From Melastoma dodecandrum (lineage: Eukaryota > Streptophyta > Magnoliopsida > Myrtales > Melastomataceae), in the NCBI GenBank assembly GCA_029817715.1, contig JARUPY010000049.1:186001-250000 (forward strand): a DNA stretch of 64,000 nucleotides, read 5' to 3'. Both the position numbers and the translations under genes were made by a program. A model generated the notes under the pieces. It made no database searches. It worked only from the letters and a program-made list of their open reading frames with translations, and was not told the DNA's origin. Of this stretch, positions 46,544 through 58,777 are shown piece by piece; within the stretch, counting starts at the first letter, position 1; each line of letters starts with the position of its first letter.

Positions 46544-49500
46544 TGAGCGCGCGCCCTTCCGGCCTAGCGGCGCGCGGCGGCGGTTCCGGCTAGCCCGAGG
46601 ATCCGGGCCCGCTCCCCCGAGGCCCAGTCCGGTCGGCGTTACGGCTCGAACGCCGGACGCTGCGGAAAGGGGCCCCGGGTTGGGCCTTCCCTTGATTCGC
46701 GAACGGGTCTGCGGGGCGTTTCGCCAACCGTCTCCAGTTCCCTGGAGGCGGCGAGCGAAAGGCTGCGTTAAGGCCTCGCTCGCGAATTTCGGGGAGGGCC
46801 CAAGGAGCGGCTCGAGTAGCCGTCACCTCACCCCAAATGGCTCCGAAAAAAGGGTAGTGGGATTTGTTTTAGCTTTGGAAAACTTGTTCGGAGTCGCCAC
46901 CGACTTAGTTTAAAAATGTGATTTTAAGTCGGAAAAATCAGAGTTCTGGGTTCGGGGATTCCTATTTACTAACCTTAGTACTCTACCACATGCGAAAAGG
47001 GTGGCGATTTGTCCAAAAAAGGTTACTTTTGATTGACGGGTGTTGGACCCGATCCGGGAGTGGGCCGGACTCGTATCGACGTTTTAACGGGCTTTGGACC
47101 CGAATTTAGGTTTGTTTGATTAAAATCAACACACGACATAAACCTAAAGCCTAAGTCATACGTGCAATCACAAACAATAAACGAGATGAAAGAGGGCGGG
47201 GAAGGGTGGTGGTTGCGGGCCTATGCACTTGGGCCCGCAACCCGTTACATATGGGCTTAAAATAAAGTTCGGGGAGGCCCGCACCTCCCCTTTGTACCTT
47301 TGGTGAAGATTGGGGCCGCTTTACTCTTCAAGCCCACGGTTTTTTAGGCCGGGGTAGAACCACGCGGTTTGATACACGCGTCTTCGTGTTAGTCTTCGGA
47401 AGCTTGAATTTGATTTTCCGAAGTTGCATGCTCGGTGTACATGCAAGGAAATGTGAATATGGTTAGTATCGTCAAAGTCGAATAAAATTCGATTAAATCG
47501 AGAAAAGGTAAGGCTTGTCTTGATGTAAAAAGAATCATCGAAAATATCTGACAAGTCCTCCCATATTTCACGTGCAAAATAGAAGGAAGAACATGTTAAT
47601 AATATTCAAAACATATTAATTTAACGTAAACATGTATAAAAAATGAAATTATGCTAGTTTTATAAAGGATTGAAAACTTTTACGGACGAAAGCAAAAGGA
47701 AACAAACGTAGTTAATTAAAATCTCAAATAAATCATTTCACGATTGTCAAAATTATAATCATCAAACATGAACGATGGTAAAACGAGGTATTGGACATGA
47801 AATCCTTCTGACAAAATGATAATTGTGAGTAAAAATAAAATAAAGGCATTTTTACCTTTCTGACGGTGATCCCCCCATCACGTATTCCTTCCACCCCAAC
47901 CCATCTTCTCCTGTAGCTAGACGACAAAGTAAAGGTTACAAAAAATTTGAAACCCTCTGACAACAGCAATCAGAGGCAGAATTAAAAGGGAAGCCTTCGT
48001 CTACTCATCCTGTTCAAGGAAGATTTTGACGATGGGCTTGCCCTGAGCCACGGCTGGATCTATGTCGAGGGAAGAGGAGACTCCTGTTGTTGACGATTCT
48101 GTGGACAGCCATGTCGGAGTTTCTTCAGGGAAAGATGGGTTGTCGTCTTTGGACGCCCCGGAGAGTGCTGTCGCTGCCGCTGGGAGCCAGAGTCGAAGAG
48201 GGAATGGCAGGACCCGCCGAAGGAAGGGCGTCTGCTGAGGTTGATCCAAGAGTGCATAGCCGGCGAGCTGGGTTCCAAGGGCGTCGGGGAAGGCCGGGAC
48301 TCTGCTGCTGGGTCGAAACCGTCACGGATCAGGGAGCCGGGAAGTGCGCCGCTACAAGATCTGGGGATGGGTCGTCGGCGAAGGGCTCATTTATTCCTTG
48401 ACCGGTCGACGTCGTGAAGGGAAGCAGTCTTGGGGGGAAGACCGGATCTGGGACGACATGGGGAGGAGAGCCACCGGATCTGAGCTGAGTCTTCGTCGAA
48501 GGAGTTGCGATCTGCTGCCACTGGGTCCAAGGAAGGTGGCCGCCGGGAATGTCCATCAGGGTGGACGTCGCCGTCGGCAGAATGGGAAGACCGGGCTGGA
48601 CGCCTGGGTCGGGTAGATCTGCTGCTGGGGGAGGTTCGCAGCTTCTCCAGCCAGCTGCTAACGGCGGGGAGCTGTCTTGAAGACCCCGGCGAGCTGCCGC
48701 TGGACTAGGAAGGCGCCGAGGAGGATGGAGGCCCGTCGTAAGTTCTGACCAAACCGGGTCCGAGGCTGGGAAATGGGGGTTCTATCGTGGCTACTGCTGA
48801 GGAACGGAGAAGGGAAGTTCGTCGTGTCTGGGCTGCCGGGAAAGCGGTGTGGTGAGGAGCTGGGCTCGGGTCGCCAGGAGGAGGGTCTCATCACCGCTGG
48901 AGCTGAGTATGTCTCTGTCTGTGTCCGAAGGAACGCCGCTGGGAGAGCAGGAGCCCGTCACTGAACGTCCAGGAAGAAACCACCGTTGGTGAAGTTGGTT
49001 CGCTGCTGTAGGAAGCTGGTCTGGCTGGAGAAGCAGAGAGTTGTCGTCGTGGTTGGAACATAGTCGTCGTATCCATAGCAGGTACATTTGTTATCTCTGT
49101 AATTATAAAGAGCTGTACAAGTAAAGAAGAATGTTAGTAGCAAAAGAAGTCCTCCGAGAAGCCACGGGACTTCAGGAGGTAACACTCAAAGTTCTTTCGT
49201 TGTGTAGGGGAGGTCAGATGGGCATTGCTCCAGGAATGGTTGCTGGGAAAGAAAAGAGGGATGCGTCAAGGCTTCGTCTGGATCGTCATCATCTCCTGTG
49301 GTCTTTGCTGCTGTCCGGAACGTCAAAGGAGCTGGGTTGAGGCGACTGGAAGCTTAAGGCCTCCGCAGCAAGCACTGGAGACGGTCTTTGTTGTCATCGC
49401 CAAGGTAAGTGGAGGCTGAGTTGACGTTGCCTCCTACTTCTTGTTGTTGGGTTTGGGTTGTCACGGGGAAGCCCTGTTAGGTTGATGATTCTTACCTTGG

Positions 49501-51202
49501 CCAGAGTCCTTCGAAGGCGGTTGGAGTTCCTCCTGATGGAGACCACTGGAGGCTGGATGGGAAGGCTGGAGAATTTCCCAGGAGAGGAGCTATCGGGAAG
49601 AAGCTGGTTTTTCTTAATCCTCCCCCCCTAAAAATTATTTGGGTATCCCCTTTTGTTCTCTTCTCCTTCCCCGACCAGATGCTCTTCTGGTTAGTCCCCT
49701 GCTCGTTAGCTTTCAATTCCCTGATTCTTCCTTTTGATTCTTGTTTATCCTCTGTTTTGATTCAATTCTCCTCCTGATTTGGTTGATCTTTGGTTGGTTT
49801 CTGGTTAGAAACCGTTAGGGGACACAGAATCATCCTTGGACGTCTGTACAGTGATTTTCCCCGCATCCAAATCAACTTCCTGTCGGAAGATCCCCCTTTC
49901 TGTAGACGACGCGGTGGCTGGAGTTGCAGAGAAGTTCGGCTACACGAACAGCAGGTTGTTGTCGGGAGGGAAGAGGAAGGCTTGGGCTTGATCAAATCAT
50001 TGCAGGTAGGCCTTTGGCTTTGGATTGGTCGGGCTTCCGCTTTGGGTCGGGCTGCCTTTGTTCAGCCCATTACTTGACTCCATTCTTTGGTTGTTCTTTG
50101 GGTCAGCCTTCTCCTTTGGTTTGGGCTAGTTTTATGGGTTTGCTTTGTTGAAACTGGGGAGGGCTGGGTGGCCATTTGGTTTTGGCTGAATTTATTTAGC
50201 CTCGGGGGCCTTGGCACCGAGTTGGGCATGTATGGAGATGGGCTTGGGTGAGACTAGCCAAGGCCCATGAGGTAATGTCCTGGTGGATTTTCTTTTGCCG
50301 AGTCCTTCCTTTTTGTATGCTTCTCCGCGTCTGGCTTTTTCTTTTCATCAATTGCAGGTGGGGCCGTGCAAGGAGCAGCCGCAAGGTCTGTGGCGAGGTA
50401 GCATGTCGCAAGCGGTGGGCGGATCCTTGCATTTGATTAATGTTTTCTACGGTTCTCAAATCCATCTGCAGGTAACTGGCCAGCTACGTATTGTTGTTCT
50501 CGACCTTGGCAAGAAGATCATCCCCTCCCATCCGCAATTCTTCGTGCTGGGAGCCAACGAAGATCTTCCAGGCCTTGAGCTAGGCTGATTGTTCGTTGGC
50601 GGCTGGAATGTTCCCATCTTCGCCTGATCTGGTGTTTCAGGTACGTATGTTGGGTGATCTGATTGTTCCTAGTAAAGTTGTCATGTTTGAGGTGATGATT
50701 ATTCTTTGATGCCACCTCACTGAGGCTCAAACCTTTAGCTGAACTTTTGGTTATTCATATGTTTCTGATTCTGACTTTGCTGTGGTTGCTTGTCGATCGT
50801 TGCGGCTGCTGTATCCGCATCAGAGGGGATGGTTGATTCTTTCCAGAAGCAAAAACATGCAAGCTCCCACTTGAGTCATTGCTAAGACTGCCAAGAGGCC
50901 TCAAATGCTTCATCGACAGATTGCTGGGATTCTGCTGACTCTGACCTTACAACTGTGGGAGCTGAGAGAGATGGAGCATCTGAGAGGAATAAAAATGGCC
51001 CGTTGAAGAAGGGCATCGCCTGTGAAAAGGTTCCTCAGGCATGTTTGGGTAACTGAAGTTCATTGCAGCAGCGGCATTTCGTCTGTCGGCGGATTCTTTT
51101 CTTAGGCCATTTGTATTAGCAGTAGTCTCTATGTAAGCTCTGTCCACGATCGTATTGTGCTATCCATGACATTATAATTCACAACTTATTTGAGGTATTA
51201 CA
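46544..51202 (-). repeat. complete LTR in inverted orientation (4.66 kb)
   Basis: Reverse complement of the 5' LTR over its full length: starts TGAGCGCGCGCCC (complement of the LTR end GGGCGCGCGCACA with one change) and ends GGTATTACA. It is visibly less similar to the 5' LTR than the deleted direct copy is. For example, 49195-49225 corresponds to about 36630-36660 but is strongly different there, and scattered substitutions and small indels occur elsewhere (a 3-base insertion near 48090). It therefore came from a different template or has been diverging longer. Confidence 0.85.
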
Positions 51203-51207
51203 CTAAT
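51203..51207. repeat. right target-site duplication of the composite element
   Basis: CTAAT directly after the inverted LTR terminus GGTATTACA, equal to 34649-34653. Confidence 0.75.
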
Positions 51208-54200
51208 CACGAGAAAATAAAATAATTATTTATTCATATAAAAACAGGTTACTACAAATATAAATATAAATATTTGTGCACTTTATGAATTTCGAGGAAG
51301 CCTTAAAGAAAGAGGAAAAAAAATGCAAGGAAATGCATCCAAATTTGACAGTTGGCCCTTTGTTAAATCTAACACCTTGTCCCATTGCAATTCACATCCA
51401 TACAACCATGCAATGATGAAGAATCACTACACGTTTTACGCATGACGGGGAGTAAACATTGGCCTAAGACTCTAATGACATTATTATACAATAAAGGACA
51501 ACTTTCTTAAAACCTTTAACTTTTTAGGTAAAAAATGTGACCACTTTATATTTGTTTTCAACATGTTTTAAGGTTTTATACAAACATTTAGTCTAACATA
51601 AAAAACTTTTGCTGGTAAAACCTTCCACCAAAATCATTCATGCAATTTTCGTTGTTCCACAGCGTGTCACCTAATGTTCGTCTTGGGTTCCTCTTGGAAC
51701 AAGCGGTTTGGCACTATTGACACGTCAACTCAATTTTGAGTCCATTCAGACTTTGTCCACGGATGTGTGAAATCGGGCTTAGGATAAGAAGACCATCGGG
51801 CCGCGGTGCTGAAAAGGAACTTGTTAGTTGTTGGTTTCGAAGCAAGTCAAATGTATCCAAATCTGACATTTGGGCGTGACAGAAGAAAAAGGTCTGTGGG
51901 GTCTGCCATGTCCCATGGCAGTTCACATCTTTCAAAACGTGCAACGATGAAGAATCCATCACCGTCGGGTCAAGGAATGTACCTCCGACGTTTACTTTTA
52001 CGGGTGTTCAAAATCGTCAAAAACTTATTTTGGAAGTACTATTGTCAAGGAAAGTTTTTTTTTTTTTTTTGTTAAGGTTGTCAAGGAAAGCTACATGATT
52101 AAGACCACAAGTTAGGGTTACATATTTATGCGGAGAAGTCACTCCAAGTGAAGACATTGGTACGAGAATGTAAACATCACTTTCGGTAGTGATTACTATT
52201 CGGAGAAACTTCGCTAATTTATTGCGGGTTACTGACGAAATTTATTTGTCTAAAAAACATCGTTGTAGCTCCTTCTAAAACATTCTTTAAATTTTCAATC
52301 TTGTAATATTTGTGTAAGGTTAAGTATATTGGAAATTGAAATCAATATATTCTCGGTTGATTGTGACTGGTGACTAACCTGAGGTTGTAATAGTAACTTT
52401 ATTTTAGAATTCTGAACAGGAAAACGTTATCCTACCATTTAAATTTGTAATAAAGAAATGGAATTCTGTGTTTATTCCCAAACATATAATATAAAATTCA
52501 TATTTTGCTAGTTGTTATCTAATCTTCTCCTCACAGTAGAATCCGGCTCAAAAGTAAACTTTAACTTAAAAAAAAAAGGATAATTTCAATCGCCATGACG
52601 CATAAACAATGTAACTATAATCTCCGAATGAATAGGCCGGTTTGAGACGGACAGTTTAAATCTTGCGTGTATTGTGTTCTTAAATCTTGAGTGAGAGAGA
52701 GAGATTAGCGTGTTATGATCACTTTGTCATAGTCTCTCACAATTTGTATGTGTTAACGTCCCAAACGACGTGTCTTCAACATGGTCGATCAAAGAGACAA
52801 TATTATTGAAGTTCAACGAGTGACTAGTGAATTTATTCAGTTTGCTTTATGACTACAATTTATATTGTAGTAATCGGTTACTAACATTGAATAGGAAGCC
52901 ATTTATGTGGTGTCGTTTTTAGGATGTTATTTATGCACTTATACACGCTTGAAGGTGCATATCGTAAATCTCTCCCATGGAGGTAGAGCTGGAATGTGTT
53001 ATAGCCACGAAAAGATTCACATTGAGCATAAATGTATTGTGCAGAAAGTTAACGCGTTTTAAAGGAAAATAGAGCAAGTTAGGCGAGAATCGCCGTTACG
53101 AGACCCTACTAAGAGTGAAGTAGACGTGGACGAAATCAAAGATTACTTTAAGATTTGTTTGTTAGGATTTGTTAGGATTTTTTTTTTCTAAGTATGGTTA
53201 GGGCTGCTATTTATTTTTTGGGAAGGAGAACCGAGGGACGGTGTTTTTTTTTTAATTTTTCCGTAAATTGGAATTGATTGCTACCTTAATTTTACGGTGT
53301 CGATGAAGTTCGATTCAAAGCATATTTTTACTCCGGCAGTTGGTATCAGAGCATGTAATCAAGGAAGCGATGTCGGGTAATGGACAACGCTTATGGACAA
53401 CGCATAGCAGTCACGAGACACGAACTCCACTCAAAAAGTCTCATCTTTTGTTTAAAAAAAGTAACTACTTAGAGAGAAACGATACTCACTCTGGTATAAG
53501 AATAATTATTTTATGGTGGAATACACCTAGATCGTGGAGCAGACGTAAGTCCATAAAGCTGAACCACCGTGTATAAATTCTCTTGGTCGATTACGGCTGC
53601 ATCATCTGCCCATACAATCAATTGATCAATCAATCTAACGTAATTCTTCTTAGTAACCGAAATCCTTTCATCCAAAATAACGGGTTGTCGTCTGGACTCT
53701 ACCTCAGAAAACAGTTCCCCATGTCCTCGGACACTCTTTAAGCCATAATGCGGAAACACTAGTTCAGTCTTACGGGTATGATTAACGAGAAAAACATCAA
53801 ACACAAGTATGAAGGACCGTACGTAGAATAATTAAAGCGACTAATGCTTTAGTATAAGTGGTATCCATGCTTATAATAAATATGCAGTACCCTAAAACAC
53901 GTGAACCATGCTTGCAACATAAATAGTGACAAATGGAAATTACAACGGAGACGGTCCAAAAAGAAATCATTTTTCTTAGTGTCTTTGTTCGTTGATATCT
54001 AATCTTCTTCCCGTGGCTCAAGTTTCAAAAAAATATAAATATATACAAATAGTAAGAACTGACGCAACCAACTCCATCGTTCCACCTCCATTTTTTACTT
54101 AAACAATTGATATATTCCCCAATCCTTTGGCATCCCCTTTGTCACGTGAATCACAAAAGAACTGAAGCTCAGACTTTTTAAATGAAACAAAAGAAAAAAT

Positions 54201-54524
54201 CCGAAGCGTTTTTAAGCGATCGAGGCCTTTTTCATTGGAAACCATGTAATTTTGCCACATTCCCGAATCTTAAAATTTTGATTAGTGTCTCAACGATTAA
54301 TCAACACAACCAATCGAGTTAAAGCGTTAACATAATTGTAGAAGTCAAAACAGACTTCTTCTTCTTTAAATTCTTTATGTTCACATTGTAAATTTAATAA
54401 CATTATTTGAAAAAGAAAGTGAAGTATTTGTTGGATCCGAGTAGTCACGTTACTCGAAGAAGAAGAAGATAAAAGAAAATTCGAAATAATTATTGCTTCC
54501 ACCTTCTCATTGCACAAGTTTAGC
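51208..54524. other. intergenic DNA with remnants, upstream of LAC-E
   Basis: Mostly AT-rich, no supported gene. Two diverged copies of one segment are visible at about 51320-51440 and 51840-51975 (sharing ATGxATCCAAATxTGACA, TGTCCCAT-GCA-TTCACATC and GATGAAGAATC). A copia-type primer-binding site lies at 53341-53352. Around 53150-53340 the sequence is T-rich and LTR-like, probably the end of a decayed copia LTR. Confidence 0.4.
53341..53352 (+). other. copia primer-binding-site remnant (initiator-Met tRNA)
   Basis: TGGTATCAGAGC, two bases after a CA that would end an LTR (CTCCGGCA-GT). No gag or pol follows, so this is a solo or truncated leftover of a copia 5' end. The left LTR boundary could not be set. 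Confidence 0.5.
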
Positions 54525-54541
54525 TGGACAATCAATGTCCA
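54525..54541. promoter_or_regulatory. conserved palindrome upstream of LAC-E
   Basis: TGGACAATCAATGTCCA, an inverted repeat with 6-base arms and a 5-base spacer, 396 bases before the LAC-E start codon. The same sequence with 7-base arms is found 402 bases before LAC-F (61943-61961). Shared position and symmetry make it a candidate protein-binding site or simply part of a duplicated promoter. Confidence 0.45.
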
Positions 54542-54870
54542 CACACCACGGCGAAACTTTTGACACATGACCTACCATGGAGTAACATATCCTTGCATTC
54601 TCATGAACGTCGTACCTCTTGCTTGTAAAAGCCTCTAAAAAAATTTTTGAACTTTTAACATAAAAAGAGAGTGACAGATATGTTGTGTGTTGTGCATTTA
54701 TTACAAACGGGTAGAGATGTTTGACAATTCGAGATGTTTTGAATGGTTGATGGCACGCTTTCCTTATTCTGACAACCTTTTCTTTGTTTAGTTAAAAAAA
54801 AAAAAGAAACAAACCTTCACTTGTATTTCAAAGTCCTAAGGGCCAAAGGAATTTCGGTTTGTCCCGCTTC

Positions 54871-54877
54871 TATAAGA
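54871..54877 (+). promoter_or_regulatory. putative TATA box of LAC-E
   Basis: TATAAGA 60-66 bases upstream of the LAC-E start codon, following the proximal block (54815-54861) that also precedes LAC-D and LAC-F. Confidence 0.5.
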
Positions 54878-54936
54878 CAAAAAAGTTACGTTCAAACTTG
54901 CCTACTGGAGATGACAACTTCCATTCTGTGAAATAA

Positions 54937-57189
54937 ATGATGGCGTCGCGTCGGTTTCTGGTCCACGTCGTGGTTGTTCTCCTCGGCGTCCTCCCATACA
55001 CGGCTCGTGGGGGAACCGTGCATTATTACGACTTCATCGTAAGTATCGAGTGTGTCGTGCGGCTCAGGCCGTCGTGAAATGTTTCGTTTGTTTTGGTTGA
55101 TGTTTTCGAGAAAAAATTAAATAGGTGAAAGAGACGAACGTCACGAGGTTATGTGAAACGAAGCCGGTAATGACAGTCAACGACAGTTTCCCCGGGCCGG
55201 TCATAAGGGCCCGCCGAGGGGACACGGTTTACGTGAACGTGATCAACCAGGGTGACTACGGGATCACGCTCCACTGGTACGTGATTCCCCCTTTCAGCGT
55301 GGATTAAGTTATTATCCGGTGCCTGATTTGATGTTCGGATCTGTCAGGCATGGAGTGAGGCAGCCGAGAAATCCCTGGTCGGATGGACCGGATCACATCA
55401 CTCAGTGCAAGATAAGACCGTTGACGAACTTCACTTATGAAGTTAACTTCACTGAAGAGGAAGGGACAGTCTGGTGGCATGCTCACAGCGACTGGACCCG
55501 AGCAACGGTTCACGGCGCGATAGTGCTTCTGCCCGCTGAAGGGATGACGTACCCGTTTCCTGAGCCCGACGGCGAAGAAGTCATCGTACTGGGTACATGT
55601 TGTTCTTATATACTAGCAGCATCCGGTTACGGTTTATTTAAATAGTTTTGTGGTCATTAATGCAGCCTCGTGGTACGAAGGAAATCTCAATGAAATCGTG
55701 GAAGAGGAACTAGCCAAGGGAGAAAATCTGCCACAGTCGATTAGTTACTTGATCAATGGATATCCTGGAGATCTCGCCGTGGAATGCCCGACGCGTAAAA
55801 CTTTCATGACTAGCTGACTAATTCCTTAGTATTTTCCTCTCCGCGATAAATCCGGTGTACTTTTCGCAGTGCAGACGTATCGTTGGGTTGTCGAATATGG
55901 TAAAACGTACTTAATACGGCTCGTAACCGCCGTGCTCGACGCCGAAGTCTTCTTCGCTATAGCCGGACACAACCTCACAATTGTCGCTATGGACGGAGCA
56001 TATATAAAGCCCATAGTCACTCCCTACATTGCGTCAAGCCCCGGTCGAACTATGGACATATTATTCACCGCGGACCAAACTCCGGGGTTGTACTACATGG
56101 CCTCTAGGGAGCACCAAAGCCAGGACATTGGCATCACCGGCTTTGACCACTCCAATGCCACAGCGATTCTGGAATACAAGGGGAATTACAGCTCTTCAGT
56201 CACCCCGCTGTTCCCCGATAACCTTCCCGTCTATAGAGACTTCAAGGACTCGGAGATCTTCATGAACCAGATCAGAAGCTTGGCGAGCCAGGAGCATCCG
56301 ATCGAGGTCCCTCTGGATATCACCACACGGATGTTCGTGGTGGTCTCTATGAACGTGATTTACTGTTACGAAGGGTGCACGGGTGACCATAAGATCATCA
56401 GTACCCTAACCAACGTCAGCTGGCTGGACCCTCCCGTCGACATTCTGAAAGCATATTACTGGTTTATCATGATGATCTTTGCCATTTACTTTCTTTTTCC
56501 TCCATTTAAGAACTTTGTGAAATTAATCCAAATTTTGTTTGTAGGAATATTAGTGGTATCTATGGAGACTTCCCTGATTACCCGCCGACCTGGTACAACT
56601 TCACGGGGGATTACTTTGAGCAATCCATCGTAATTACTCGCAAAGGTACGAAGGTGAAGGTCCTTAACTTCAATGAAACTGTCGAGCTGATATTCCAAGG
56701 CACGAACGTCCTGTACGGGTCCATGAATCACCCGATGCACTTGCACGGCCAAAGCTTCTATGTCGTCGGAAGCGGGTACGGGAACTTTAACAACGAAACC
56801 GATCCACTGAACTTTAATCTGGTCGACCCTCCAAAGCTCAACACGTATGACGTCCCAAAGTTGGGTTGGGTCGCCATCAGATTCCGAGCGGATAACCCGG
56901 GTAAAAAGTCCCCACATCCATCTCCGAAAGCATATACAGAGAACAACGCGCAGCTCGCTTTGTTTCCTCGTGTAATTACTAACCTTTGTCAGATCCTGTT
57001 TGAACAGGAGTCTGGTTTCTTCACTGCCACCTAGAGCATCACCAGAGCTGGGGAATGGACGGAGTCTTCATAGTGTTGAACGGAGACACAGAGGAAACGA
57101 GCATGAGGCCGCCGCCGCCGGGGATGCCGTCGTGTCCATCGTGGACCATCCCTTTCGAATTTGTGGACTCGGACATAAATCAAATATGA
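54937..57189 (+). CDS. laccase LAC-E (multicopper oxidase, LAC14-like), intact
   Basis: Seven exons: 54937-55038, 55125-55276, 55348-55592, 55666-55794, 55870-56461, 56545-56900 and 57008-57189, totalling 1758 nt, 585 residues. Signal peptide ([25 protein letters not shown]), then [16 protein letters not shown]. Ligands: HWHG at 84-87, WWHAHS, HPMHLH, and [12 protein letters not shown] with C532 and axial M542. All introns GT-AG with the same phases as LAC-C and LAC-D. The protein ends [20 protein letters not shown]. It is the closest relative of LAC-F in coding and upstream sequence, and very similar to LAC-D. AATAAA at 57321-57326. Like the other copies it should be an apoplastic oxidase of phenolic substrates; which phenolics cannot be told. 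Confidence 0.93.
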
Positions 57190-58777
57190 CGGATAAAATA
57201 CCATTACGGTAAAGTGCGACGAATTCAAATTACTTAGAGAAATGAAGGACTTTTTTAATTACAAAATTCATCTATATTTTATGTCCCACTTGTTAGTCTG
57301 CTGAAGCTCGTAATTTCAATAATAAAGTTTTGTACGCATCTTTGTGAATTCTATCCGCGTCTGCTACACTTTCCCTCGGATACCGCGATATTCGGTTTGA
57401 ATAATAGTGATTTTCCTAAGTCCAAAATTACTTTATTATCTCATTAATTATTCGGTACTTTTACTGCCTGGGGAGTACAACAAAGGCACGAAAGTTTCCT
57501 AGGCAACACAGAAAGTACTGATAAAGAATCGGGCGTTATGGAGCTTTTTTGTATTTTTACTAGGCCGTCGAGTTTCTTGAATACGGTTAATGTTTTTGTA
57601 TAGTGTGGATCTCCCTCGAGTGTATTTTAGTAAATTACCGAATTTTTTTTCGAAAATTCGGTATTTACGAATTACCGAAATTTAAATTACCTCAATTTAT
57701 ATAATAAATAAAAGAAATTCCTTCTAACACAAATTTTATTTTCAAAAGCATAAAAGGACATCCAAATAAATTATTCCATCCCAAATTATCACAAATACAA
57801 ATTATCCCCAAAAAAATAAAATACCATCATATATCGTATTTGTGTCGGCCTAATGGGTTTGCGAACTCATTGTTAAACGGTGGCTCAATTTGTGTCGACC
57901 TAATAAAATACGGTATTCGGTAAATACCGAATTTTTTTTCGATTACCCATTCCAATCACAAATACCGTTTTAATAAAATATGACTCCCAAACCCGATTCC
58001 TAATACCGAAATACCGATCTCGAATTTTCGAAATTTAATAATTTCGGGATTGGAATCGGTATACCGAAATTTTTGCTCTCCCCTAGTCAACCACCTTCAC
58101 CCTATCATTTGAAAATCATCGTGACATTAAACTTTTCGGGTATTTAAATAAAAAAACCTCACGTGTAATGCTTTTTTAAATTTCAAAAATAATTTTTCAC
58201 AAACCGTCATAATTTTCCATGCCATAAATCTATAGAAGCAACGATATATTAAAAATGAAAATATATAGTATGTCACGCTTTCACCTACAAGTTCGAGCTT
58301 TTAGGACAATTGGCGTTGGTTACTGTACCATATGGTACCCGAGCCAGCCAATCACCGCAATAAGGGAATCGCAATAATGGCCATGCTAGCCCGATTAGCA
58401 GGGGAGTGTTGAAAATGAAAATCTATAATATATTCCAACAAATATTTGAAACATGGAGGATGTGAGTCAGAGAGAATCTCCCTAGGCGTAAGTCAGAGAT
58501 CAACTTTTCCTTCTCCAAGAATAATAGTTGCTCTGAAATGACTTATGAGCACACGTTCCTCTCGTTTCTGTTGCGACAGATATGCCTGGTTTGAGCGTGC
58601 ATGCTTTTGTTGTATGACTTTGGTTTCGGCCATTCTTACAGTGATTCCCATGGCATTTCAATTGCGTGTAGATTGTCCCTTCTCGACTATCCATCTTGTA
58701 GCTTATTTTCCCCTCAATCCTGATGTGAACACAACTCCCTTTTCTTGTGCTTCATCGAACTATTATATGATCTTTAT
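57190..58777. other. LAC-E 3' region and intergenic DNA with a hAT-like remnant
   Basis: After the 3' untranslated region, about 57600-58090 is dominated by repeated TACCGAAAT/ATTCGGTA motifs on both strands and ends ATTTTTGCTCTCCCCTAG, resembling the terminus of hAT-type miniature elements. A matching left end and target duplication were not found. No gene in this stretch. Confidence 0.35.

Larger units (their letters stand above)
34654..51202 (+). mobile_element. 16.5-kb composite LTR element with a terminal inverted LTR
   Basis: Order: full LTR (34654-39301), PBS (39309), 5.5-kb interior without gag or pol, polypurine tract (about 44781-44797), internally deleted direct LTR (44798-46543), then a complete LTR in reverse orientation (46544-51202). 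Both outer ends are therefore the TGTAATACC terminus, and both are flanked by CTAAT. The large LTRs, a PBS of the type I recall from Ogre elements, and repeats in the 3' interior point to a non-autonomous Ogre/Tat (LARD-like) derivative. Normal elements end in two direct LTRs, so this arrangement needs either an aberrant cDNA integrated by its two U3 ends or a later rearrangement with a chance duplication match. It fills most of the LAC-D to LAC-E gap. Confidence 0.8.

Noticed and set aside
34654..51202. Reading the large inverted repeats as terminal inverted repeats of a DNA transposon (for example a MULE)
   Set aside because: A PBS follows the left repeat, a polypurine tract precedes a third, direct copy, and the termini are TG...CA with a 5-bp duplication; no transposase is present.
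57600..58090. Complete hAT miniature element
   Set aside because: The right end looks plausible (CCCCTAG) but no matching left end or 8-bp duplication was found, so only a remnant is noted.
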